Positions 56,070 to 64,000 of a DNA stretch of 64,000 nt are shown here, in pieces. A program made the translations under genes and the position numbers. Position 1 is the first letter of the stretch, and each line of letters opens with the position of its first letter. Source of the stretch: Adiantum capillus-veneris (Eukaryota; Streptophyta; Polypodiopsida; Polypodiales; Pteridaceae). A model generated the notes under the pieces. That model saw nothing but the letters and a program-made list of their open reading frames with translations, had not been told where the DNA came from and made no database searches. The stretch covers positions 61,077,523-61,141,522 of the forward strand of contig CM043970.1 of assembly GCA_014529385.2 (NCBI GenBank). Reading direction: 5' to 3'.

Positions 56070-57140
56070 TTACTTGTTGAATCCCTTGACTTGGATAATA
56101 CTGTCAGATAGAGGTGGCTTCCCTAACTGACACCATACTTCATATGACAACAGATTATACTTAGCACCCGTGTCCAATAAGGCGTTATATAGCACTTTTC
56201 CATACGTGTTGTTTAGCTCAATAGGGTATTGTAGAGGTGTGTCAGAGCCCAACCAATACTCATCGATTTCAACGTGGAATGCATGTGTAACTCCCAGGTT
56301 GGCCACTTCGATAGATCTCTTTTCATTTATTCTAGCACACACATTTTCTCGATATTGTCGTCTCTTGTATGACCTTCTTTTCTTGCTGAGGTTACGATTT
56401 TGGGTTATGTTTGAATTAGACCCGCTTGATATGTCTTTGCTTGTACCCTCTTCACTCTCGGATAAATCACTATAGGTTATTGTACTAGTCCTTGAGTGTT
56501 TAGTTTCTTGACTTGATTCATTGGTCATTTTCTCTAGCCCTGAATCAATCTCTCCCTGAGATTCCGTTTCTGAGGTGTGTTGGTCAGAATCCCCTAAGGT
56601 ATCATCAATTTGACTCTTAGGTGGTTCTACCTCTCTTTTATCGTCAGAGGTTATATGCGCTACACCTAACATGTTTACTGGTACTATTTGTGGGATCTCC
56701 TCCCCCTCATTTATATCGCTAGCTCCATGTTCGGAGCGAGTGGCTCTATTAAAGTTTCCTTCAGAGGTAATATGTGTTACAACTAACATGTTTACTTGTA
56801 CGATTAGTGGGATCTCCTCCCCCTCATTTACATCGGTAGCTCCATGTTCAGAGTGAGTGGCTCTACTAAAGGTTTCCTTCAAGCGGCTAAGCACGCTCGG
56901 CTTGGACCGTGGGTCCATCGCATGCATGCCTTGGCTTGAGCTATCAGGATTAGGCATTGGGTAACCCTCCATGACGTCATAGTCAAAGTAAGAGTCATTG
57001 GACGCAATATGCGAGTCTTGAGTGCTACTACCTTGGGTTCCCGCTGAGGGCCCGGAACCTAAGGTAGGTAGGTATTGAGAACCCGCGTAAGTTGAAGTGC
57101 TCGCTAGTTGCTTGGCCTCTAGCACACGACCAAAGCGCAA
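56070..57140 (-). CDS. Gag/protease-like ORF with DTG active site (356 codons open)
   Basis: The open frame runs from a codon after TGA near 57,160 to TGA/TAA at 56,070. The first in-frame ATG is at 56,972 (MEGYPMPNPD); no ATG exists at the frame's upstream end, so it may be joined to upstream sequence by splicing or frameshift. The N-terminal two thirds are Ser/Glu-rich and disordered in character and include a 39-residue tandem duplication (two blocks around SEHGA(T/S)D(V/I)NEGEEIP). A basic patch follows (NLSKKRRSYKRRQYRENV). Near the end, YNALLDTGAKYNLLSYEVW is a retropepsin-type active site, DTGA, with normal context. There is no zinc knuckle. Confidence 0.6.
   Translation of the reverse strand: MRFGRVLEAKQLASTSTYAGSQYLPTLGSGPSAGTQGSSTQDSHIASNDSYFDYDVMEGYPMPNPDSSSQGMHAMDPRSKPSVLSRLKETFSRATHSEHGATDVNEGEEIPLIVQVNMLVVTHITSEGNFNRATRSEHGASDINEGEEIPQIVPVNMLGVAHITSDDKREVEPPKSQIDDTLGDSDQHTSETESQGEIDSGLEKMTNESSQETKHSRTSTITYSDLSESEEGTSKDISSGSNSNITQNRNLSKKRRSYKRRQYRENVCARINEKRSIEVANLGVTHAFHVEIDEYWLGSDTPLQYPIELNNTYGKVLYNALLDTGAKYNLLSYEVWCQLGKPPLSDSIIQVKGFNK
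56646..56880. repeat. 117-bp in-frame tandem duplication
   Basis: The landmark AACATGTTTACT recurs at 56,668 and 56,785. The period is a multiple of three (39 codons), so the duplication keeps the protein frame. Confidence 0.85.
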
Positions 57141-57705
57141 ATGCGTGTGCCTTCGTCACCCTACAAGCGTCGTCAAATAACCTTGAAGGTTAACCGCTTC
57201 ATTTTTTAGGCGTTTTGCACCCCGTTCTCACTCATTTTTTAATGTTTTTTTATGATCGGTTTTTGGATTATATCGTGGGATAGCTCAAAACGAGCGTATT
57301 GCTCAAGGGTTCGAGGTGTGCTTTACAGCACAGCATTCGATTACCCAAAGCTCTGTTGGTCCTCAAAAGGGTCGATTTTTACTTAGGCGTGAAGCTAAAA
57401 TAAGTAAGTTTAAAAGGTGACTGAGGCCTGAACCGAAGCGTGGGCTTGGGCTTGGGCATGGGGAATATTCTCGATCCCTGCCCTATCTTTAAAATTTTGT
57501 TTTCTAAATTTTATTTTTAATTCTTTTTTTTTAGGATGAGGTTATCGCGGTCGCGCCATACGCGCGAGTACACACACACCTAACCTACCTACTTAGAACT
57601 AACAGAGCTACTGTTACACACTAACACACACAATACTACAACAACTAATTAACTAATAAATCTACTTACTGTAACTTACAGAACTAAGATTATAGATCAA
57701 CTTCC
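57141..57705. other. Leader of the 8.3-kb element, 3' of the nested insertion
   Basis: No protein or RNA motif recognised. A short stretch near 57,540-57,670 is rich in CACAC and CTAAC. Confidence 0.4.
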
Positions 57706-57709
57706 TTAA

Positions 57710-59018
57710 CACTAGGCTGGTAATGGGACACTTTTATGTCCTGTTAAGTGACCATTTTCCTTGAATTATGTCAAGAGTTTCGAAATGGATTTTGAGGTGC
57801 TATTTATCTAGAAAGTTGTCTCGTGAGCTGAAAAAAACTCCACATTTTTTTGGAATATCAATTCCATCTTTAACCTTGTCCTTGCACAACATTTCACAAC
57901 CTAAAGTGTGTGAAAAAACGGGTCCTGTTTTTTGCTTTTTTCAACTTTTTGCAACTATACCACTCTAGAATTCATTTTTGTGAGGTCTCTAATGCTAGAT
58001 AACTATCTTTAGTAGTCCTCAACATGTCCTGATGCTTCTAAAGAGAAATAAATATTAAAGTTGTAAGTTATGACCAAATTACAAAAATTGTCAAATCCTG
58101 TTTTTTAGCCAATTTTAGCTCTTCTATGATTTTTTTGGTGGATTTCATAATATCCAAATGCATTTTTGATTTTCTATGTCGCATATTGTAACATAAAGCT
58201 AATATTCCTTGAGTTTTGGGGCACCTAATACCCTATTTTGCATAGTACACAACGATGGTTGATTTTTTCAATTATAGAAGAAAATGAAACATTCTAGTAT
58301 ATCAAGTATAGCTTTTTCAATATTGTTAGTTTCTTGTGACAAATACATGCATTTTGTAGGTAGTAACCATATCTAGTCATAAGGATCAAATTTGGCTAGA
58401 TATTGAATAGTTTCTATGGGATTCTACAACTCATAATAATGAACCCAGTTTTTTCATGTTTGCTGTATTTAGCACTTCATCTTTGTCCCCAAGATTCCCC
58501 TTCGTAAGAAATGTATTATTCTTTTGACATAATCCATGGCTCCTTATGAACATAAAGGACAATAGGGAACTAAGAAAACATGCATATATTATTTGTATTG
58601 AGCGTGGCTATAGAAACTTTGATGATAGGTTTGCAGAATGGTAAAAATTCAACTTTTTTGTACCTATTTATTTTGGCAAAACAAAAAATAGTGAGTGAGA
58701 AGCAATCATATGTTCTGATCACCAACCCATTGAAGTTAACTAGGGAATTTATCTCAGGTCCTACAAAAATCCCTAATCTTATTTTTATGCAACAAAACGT
58801 AAGAAATGAGTGTTTTGATGAAAATGCACTGGTCCATCAACTTTGGAGGCTTGGTGTGACCAAAAGATGAGAAATTTTACAGGTTTCTTATTTTTTCCAT
58901 GTGTAGTAGACCTTGAACTATAACCTCATGAAAGGATTTTACAAAATGAGTGGATCTACTATGGTTTTAAAAACCTCTGAAAGGACACTTTTATGTCCTG
59001 TTAGGTTACCAACCTAGT
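57710..59018. mobile_element. Inverted-repeat element flanked by TTAA
   Basis: It begins CACTAGG(C)TGGTAA and ends TTACCAACCTAGTG, an inverted pair of about 14 bp with one or two mismatches. TTAA lies directly on both sides (57,706-57,709 and 59,019-59,022). GGACACTTTTATGTCCTGTTA occurs as a direct repeat just inside both ends (57,727 and 58,982). The 1.3-kb interior is AT-rich; its longest frame (58,580-58,870, plus) is unfamiliar and shows no transposase motif. Confidence 0.6.
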
Positions 59019-59203
59019 GTTAATTCTAACACCTTATGAACAGAAAAGACAACACATTGCAACACCTTATTAACAAAAACAGTACACTGCAGCAAAAGCA
59101 AACTCCTTCTCAACAAACCACACCTTCCTTCTCTACCTTTCCTACATTTCATAATGCACCACAAGTAGCATAGAGTGTTACTCAAGCTTAATGCAAGGCA
59201 TTT

Positions 59204-59220
59204 CCTCGGAAATGGCGCCA
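59204..59220 (-). promoter_or_regulatory. Primer-binding site of the 8.3-kb element
   Basis: In minus sense the 5' LTR ends GCCCACA, then TTTT, then TGGCGCCATTTCCGAGG. TGGCGCC is the start of the primer site common in Ty3/gypsy Tat/Athila elements. Confidence 0.7.
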
Positions 59221-59224
59221 AAAA

Positions 59225-59564
59225 TGTGGGCTTCTAACGCACGTGTCAAAGCAAGGGACTTGCCTAACATTGTGTGCGAGCCACAGATGGCTCCAAGAAC
59301 GCAACTAGCCTAAACTAGTAATCTCAAAGATGACAATGGTGTGTTACTCAACGCTCTACGCTTGCTGTCATGGAGGATTCCTCGCCGCAATGAAGAGGGA
59401 GCTACCGCCGTGCCACGCTCAACCGCCTTGCCGTCGTTGTGCCTTCGTAATGCTCGATCAAACACACAGACACACACACTCTCTCTCCCTCTCTCTCTCA
59501 CGCATACACACACACACAAGGAGAAGAAGAAGAAGATGTAGATGGAGCAAGAGCACTTGGTAAT

Positions 59565-59612
<48 letters not shown>

Positions 59613-60308
59613 GCACACACACACACACACACACAAGGAGATGAAGAAGAAGATGGAGGTGGAGCAAGAGCACTCTTCAATTTCAAAAATGAGAGAATGA
59701 GGTATTTTAGGTTTAGATTGACTTTTATATGGGCTTGTCTATTCACACTTAGGTGCCCATGCTTAGCCAACTAACCCTTGAATGTTCCAGTTAGAGTATG
59801 CCTCTCATCGGCGATCACTCTTACCCTTTTCCTATTGGACCGACAAGCCCGGCCCATGACTCGAAACAATGTAATGTTTGTGGATGTGTCTAGGCCTATT
59901 TGCCAAGGTCAGCACCAAGCGATAGGTGGTGTTGTGCAATCCCCAAGCCTCATATTTTCCCCGGTGTTGACTTCACTGTCGCATGTCATGTCTTCATCAC
60001 CAAGGTCTACACCAAGCGATAGGTGGTGTTGGCAGTCCCCAAGCCTCATATTCACCTAGTATTGACTCTACTACCTCTTGTAATGTCTTTAATCCCAAGG
60101 TTAATACCAAGCGATAGGGAGCGTTGGGCAGTCCCCAAGCCTCCTATTTGCTCAATGCTGACTCTTCTGCATGAATTGTAACTACATCACCAAAAGGGTC
60201 TCCATCGTCGGTTACACCAAGGTCAACACCAAGCGAAGGGAGTGTTGGGCAGTCCCCAAGCCTCCTATTCACCCAGTGATGACCCACTGTCTGACTTGTC
60301 GGTTAACA
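59225..60308 (-). repeat. 5' LTR (element sense)
   Basis: Colinear with 52,001-53,046, including the CT and CA tracts (CT 59,565-59,610, CA 59,611-59,634) and the four CCAAGGT-starting motif copies at about 59,902, 60,000, 60,094 and 60,216. It is clearly more diverged from its partner than the LTR pair at 24-31 kb. Confidence 0.9.
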
Positions 60309-61029
60309 ATAGTCGTAGAAATCAAGGACAGTCTGGGTGGGATTTGTGCCTAGCAATGACAGGTTGCTTCCATTTGATTGAGGATTTTTGAATAGGGGTT
60401 CACAAATTAAAAGGCATACTGATGATGCCCAATGCAATGACTTGTAATAGGCTTGTCAGAGATCAAAAATTGAAAGTTTCTATTGGTTGCCAACATCAAA
60501 TAAATGTCATTATCTTGTTTCAATTTGTTTTTAATCATTATTTGTATTTTGAGTTGTGATTATCTCTCGCAATTGCTCTCTAAGCTTCATTATATACTCT
60601 TATTAACTTAAAAATAGCCCTATTTGTACTCTCTTCCCTTGATTTGAGCCCATGATGATTGTTTGTGTTTAGCTTGAAGCTCGACACTTCTCGGTCAATC
60701 CTAGAGAACCATGCACTCTGACATTTTTGGTGAACCCTATGAAAAATTGATCGGGGTATATTGAATTAACCATGTCGTGAGGCTAAGATATTGAGATGTA
60801 GTATATGATGGGTCTTATGGCTACTATTTTGTAGTAGTAAAATGCAAGTCAAGTGTAGATAATGAATCAAAATTTAGATAGAGTTTTGAAAATTGAGAAT
60901 TGGGAATTGTAGCAAACTACAAAAGATGGATTGGGTAGATTTAAAGAGCATGATAACAATTTTTTTTTAAAAAAGAAACAGAGATAGCAATGTGAAAAAA
61001 GGAATTTGAAAAGCCAAAAAGCTGGAAAC
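60309..61029. other. Flanking DNA, possible LTR end and primer site
   Basis: At 60,716-60,723 the phrase CTCTGACA is followed by TTTT and TGGTGAACCC. This copies the LTR-end/primer-site layout of the neighbouring element and precedes a gag-like frame. No second LTR is seen. Confidence 0.3.
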
Positions 61030-61034
61030 AAGAG

Positions 61035-61400
61035 ATGTTGCAGCAATTAGCTCTTAAAAGTGCCAAACACTCAGTTTTTGGCAAGTGGAGTATTTTTTAT
61101 GGCTACAATAAAGGAAGGTATTTGGAGTGCTATGAAGAGTATCTAGAGCTACATGGAGTACCAAAAGATGAAAAGATTCTAAAGCTTGATAGGTTTGTGA
61201 TTCCAAATTTTATTGACCAAGTTCAGGAGCTTTACTTGTAAAATATCCACAATTGGAGCAAGTTTAAAGCTATTGTTATCCGAGAATGTTGGGATCAAAG
61301 TATGCATGAAGATGAATTGGATTGTGCTAATGTACCTACATATGTAGATGTTTGCAATAGGCTATTGTAGCTTGAAGATGATAAAGGAGAACTTGTCAGT
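61035..61400 (+). pseudogene. Gag-like fragment of a Ty3-type element
   Basis: Plus-strand frames read KWSIFYGYNKGRYLECYEEY, then LELHGVPKDEKILKLDRFV, IPNFIDQVQELY, stop, NIHNWSKFKAIVIRECW. The spacing of aromatic and charged residues resembles gypsy Gag proteins with an EEY..LHGV..EEK core. Stops follow. Confidence 0.45.
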
Positions 61401-61679
61401 CTATGCAAAGCTTGGAATTTTGAATTCCTTGCCAATGACTAGAGTTAAAGGCTTAGAAGGTCTAGAAATGCATGAAGATTCAAAGAGGTCATAGGGTCTA
61501 GAAATGCATGAGTATTTAGAAAGTGTGGATATACATGAGAATTTATAGGGCTCGGATATACTAGATTTATGGGGTTTGGGTATACCAATTTTTTAGAGCT
61601 TGGATGTGCAAGAGTATGCGTTTAAAGAGCTGCAAGGTGATGATTTAGAGGGGATGCGGACTCCTTCTTTAGCAAGATT

Positions 61680-62869
61680 TTGTGATGCAAAGGTCACAAT
61701 CTAATAGACTAATCCCATATTGAATGATTCCTATACAGAGGGGACAATGGATGAATTGCAATCTCTTGGTGCTACATATGAATGGATTTATTATGCCAAT
61801 GTCATGGACAAGGAAATAGATGCTATTTTTCATATGCATGATGAAATTTGTGCTACAAAAGTTCATAGATATTTGGATAAGGGTGAGAAGTTTAAAGTAG
61901 GCTATAATAGATGTGGCTAGTATGTATGTTAAATGTGGAAAGCCTAGCTTCCAGCCTGATTTTTGTAGGGTGAATTTTTTTTGTGAAGCAGTAGATCCAA
62001 AGTTTATGTGTTTATTGGATGAATCTTTGGAAGGATTCTCCATTACAAATGCTAAGTGTACCGAGCAATCTGATTTTGTGGATGATCTATTTATCAACAT
62101 GCTATTGATTTTAAGCTTATGCAATTGGTTGATGAGGCTTTATTAGATTTTGAGCTTTTGCAATTGGTTGATTAGGCTTTATTAGATTTTGAGCTTTTGC
62201 AATTGGTTGATTAGGCTTTATTAGATTTTGAGCTTGCCCAAAATAGGAAAATTTATTCAGATGTTTCTTGGGAGACACATAAAGAGGTTCTTACCAGGGA
62301 ACTGATGTATCCAAATATGCATGACCGCGATTCGAATGTTAGAGGGGGTGAAGTTGCTTCACCAATGTTCCTACTAGTAATGGATGATCAACAATCAGCT
62401 GCAAGTTGCACAAGTGATATGGCAACATCTAATGTTACTTGATAATGTAGGGGATTTGATGATACTCGATGCTTTAGGGGATTTGATGTTACTTAATACT
62501 GTAGGGGAATATGTGCACTATGTTTTGATCCAAGAGGATATAGCGGTGCTTATGCTCTATGCCAGTGTTCCTATATGCCATTTGATCCAAGGGGGATGAT
62601 TTGATGTTTATTGTCTATGGAAATTACTTTGGGTGTCATTTGGTTTGGAATGGTATTATGATATACCTGTTGGAAGACAATTGATGTATATACCTTGGGA
62701 TCTAGGAGCGTATTATGATGAGCATACTTTGTGGCACAATGCTTATATACTATTGGTGTAGTAGAATCACGCATTAACAAGTGCTTGTGCTACATTTCAA
62801 ACCATTTTTTGTGTTTCCCCTATGATCCTAGAGGAGGGTATGCTCTCATGAAGCCACAAACTGGGAGAT
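61680..62869 (+). pseudogene. Decayed coding-like region
   Basis: Segments such as AYEWIYYANVMDKEIDAIFH and CTEQSDFVDDLFINMLL have protein-like composition, interrupted by stops. Repeats of GDLMILDALGDLMLL occur near 62,450. No family recognised. It probably belongs to the element ending at 62,869. Confidence 0.3.
62107..62237. repeat. 39-bp tandem repeat, three and a third units
   Basis: Units start at 62,107, 62,146, 62,185 and 62,224. Each is 13 codons. Unit 1 has GAG where units 2 and 3 have TAG. Confidence 0.93.
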
Positions 62870-63538
62870 TGTAAATGGGAGGCTCAAAGTAGGGAGTGGT
62901 TATGTGTTTACATGTTTTTGCTTGCAATTTTGGATAGTGGTTGACAAAGGGTTGACACATGCCAGAGGATGTGTAGGTTTAGAGGGGGTGGATGTCGTGC
63001 ATTTTTGCGAGCACAATAGGAAAATTAGAAAAAAAAAAGCATTTTCTTTGTTGTGCCTAATTGGGATAGTCGTATGCTTGAGTGTAACTGATAGATATGG
63101 CTACAAATGGTGAATCATATATATTTTATGCAAACAATAGGATTGGGTACATGGAATTAAGTTAGAACTCATATCGAGTACTAGTTGTTAAGGTAATTAC
63201 AACTTGTGGTAACTTGTGGGAAAGCCCTCTAACCACCTAAGAAAAAGATGAGTGATGACATGGTTCAATAGCAAGAGGATGCAACCTCTTGAGCCAATGA
63301 TTGTAAAGCACTAAACCTATTTTAGAGGTTGTTTTCTAATCAATCTTTGAACTTTGAGCTATCATCATTGTGTCTATACTTTACCTTTTTTCTTTTGCCC
63401 TAATCTATAGCCTAACCCTAACTTCCATTGCTCTAACCCTAACCCTAACATCATGATGAGCTTAAGGCTTCATCCACCATAGCCTAGCTCACTAATGATG
63501 CTTAGGGTAGAGCAAGATTCCGTTCCACAATTCTAACA
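62870..63538 (+). repeat. LTR preceded by a polypurine-like tract and followed by a primer site
   Basis: AAACTGGGAGAT precedes TGTAAATGGGAGG (start 62,870), as in plant copia elements (TGGGAGATTG). The right end is ATTCTAACA at 63,538, followed by AG and a primer-like site. TATATATTT near 63,118 could be the promoter. Confidence 0.5.
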
Positions 63539-63540
63539 AG

Positions 63541-63552
63541 TGATATCAAAGC
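63541..63552 (+). promoter_or_regulatory. Diverged primer-binding site
   Basis: TGATATCAAAGC matches TGGTATCAGAGC at 10 of 12 positions and lies two bases after TTCTAACA. Confidence 0.55.
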
Positions 63553-63949
63553 TGACGGTTTCCCACCTAGGACGATTAATCTCTATCGCATTAGCATTCT
63601 CAATAACTTCACTCTCTAATCACCACTTGGGCATAAGCATGCTCCACTACCCTTTGGTGACTAGGAGAAGTAGAAGTTGCATTTAGCTTTTAATTATTGC
63701 ATAACTCTCACCTTCAATTAAGTTCTTGCATTTAGTGTGGTTTTTTGCACGTTTACCGCCGCTTTCAATTAGTTTTTCCACTCACGCATTTTTGTAGCAT
63801 TACTTGTGCGTGGGAGAAGGTCTTTTCAAGAGCTTTTTGACAACTATCCACTTGCTCTTATCAAGTTTTGTACATACAATTGATTGCTTCATTAATTTTG
63901 CAGCACCATTAGTCTCTAAGATTTTTCCAAAACTGTAGCTCAAAAGCAA

Positions 63950-63951
<2 letters not shown>
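63553..63951 (+). other. Start of the internal region of an LTR element running off the right edge
   Basis: Leader-like sequence with no ORF recognised. Confidence 0.4.

Positions 63952-64000
<49 letters not shown>
63952..64000. repeat. (TG)n microsatellite at the window edge
   Basis: At least 24 TG units, continuing past the end. Confidence 0.97.

Larger units (their letters stand above)
52001..60308 (-). mobile_element. Complete 8.3-kb LTR retrotransposon with 5-bp target duplication
   Basis: The LTRs are 52,001-53,046 and 59,225-60,308. Both begin TGTGGGCTTCTA and end CGGTTAACA on the plus strand. ATAGT occurs immediately outside both ends (51,996-52,000 and 60,309-60,313), a perfect duplication that proves the boundaries. 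Primer site and polypurine tract place the sense on the minus strand. The only recognisable coding domain is a DTG aspartic protease region; RT, RNase H and integrase are not found in the 6.2-kb interior. A TTAA-flanked element (57,710-59,018) is nested in the 5' leader. It is probably non-autonomous. Confidence 0.9.

Noticed and set aside
63406-63456. CCCTAACCCTAAC telomere-like repeats
   Set aside because: Only about two and a half hexamer units inside a probable LTR, and of the CCCTAA type, not the usual plant CCCTAAA. Too short to call an interstitial telomere.

Overview
The window reads as nuclear DNA of a land plant, probably from a large, repeat-filled genome. The evidence is one intron-containing gene for a plastid-targeted lipoyl synthase, plus many plant-type retrotransposons (Ty3/gypsy, Ty1/copia, L1-like LINE), short inverted-repeat elements, and many long (GA)n, (CT)n, (CA)n and homopolymer tracts. 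I cannot name the species. No tRNA, rRNA, CRISPR or prokaryotic feature was seen.

Layout. 1-1329: end of a minus-strand LTR retrotransposon sitting in intron 2 of the lipoyl synthase gene. 1441-2123: exons 2 and 1 of that gene (minus strand). 2.1-7.8 kb: intergenic DNA with a short inverted-repeat element and a 250-bp tandem repeat. 7.9-12.4 kb: remnants of a gypsy pol, a copia reverse transcriptase and a copia gag. 13.6-14.1 kb: a MITE-like element. 16.4-20.4 kb: a decayed LINE (minus). 23.3-24.1 and 31.1-31.4 kb: one old gypsy integrase split by a young 7-kb LTR element (24,094-31,069, minus) that has no pol. That element encodes an intact 816-codon Gag-like protein with a late membrane segment, preceded by small ORFs, one of them with its own zinc knuckle. 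33.0-39.6 kb: two truncated copies of the same family joined in opposite orientation. 39.6-50.9 kb: a decayed chromovirus arranged pol-end/LTR/internal/LTR, interrupted by a foreign 1.86-kb GC-rich insert. 52,001-60,308: a complete LTR element with a perfect 5-bp target duplication (ATAGT), an aspartic protease motif and no visible reverse transcriptase; a TTAA-flanked inverted-repeat element is nested in it. 60.3-64 kb: gag-like remnants and another LTR with a primer-binding site.

How it works together. Only the lipoyl synthase gene is a host gene I can support, and only its first 184 codons are visible. Its role is inserting sulfur into octanoyl groups of plastid enzymes. Everything else is layered mobile DNA. 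Insertion order can be read at several places: the 7-kb element split an older integrase, and the TTAA element lies in the leader of the 8.3-kb element. The most unusual material is the pol-less, multi-ORF element family seen in three copies (24-31, 33-37.7 and 37.7-39.6 kb). Its small zinc-knuckle ORF, a second conserved leader protein and its Gag/membrane protein recur between copies.
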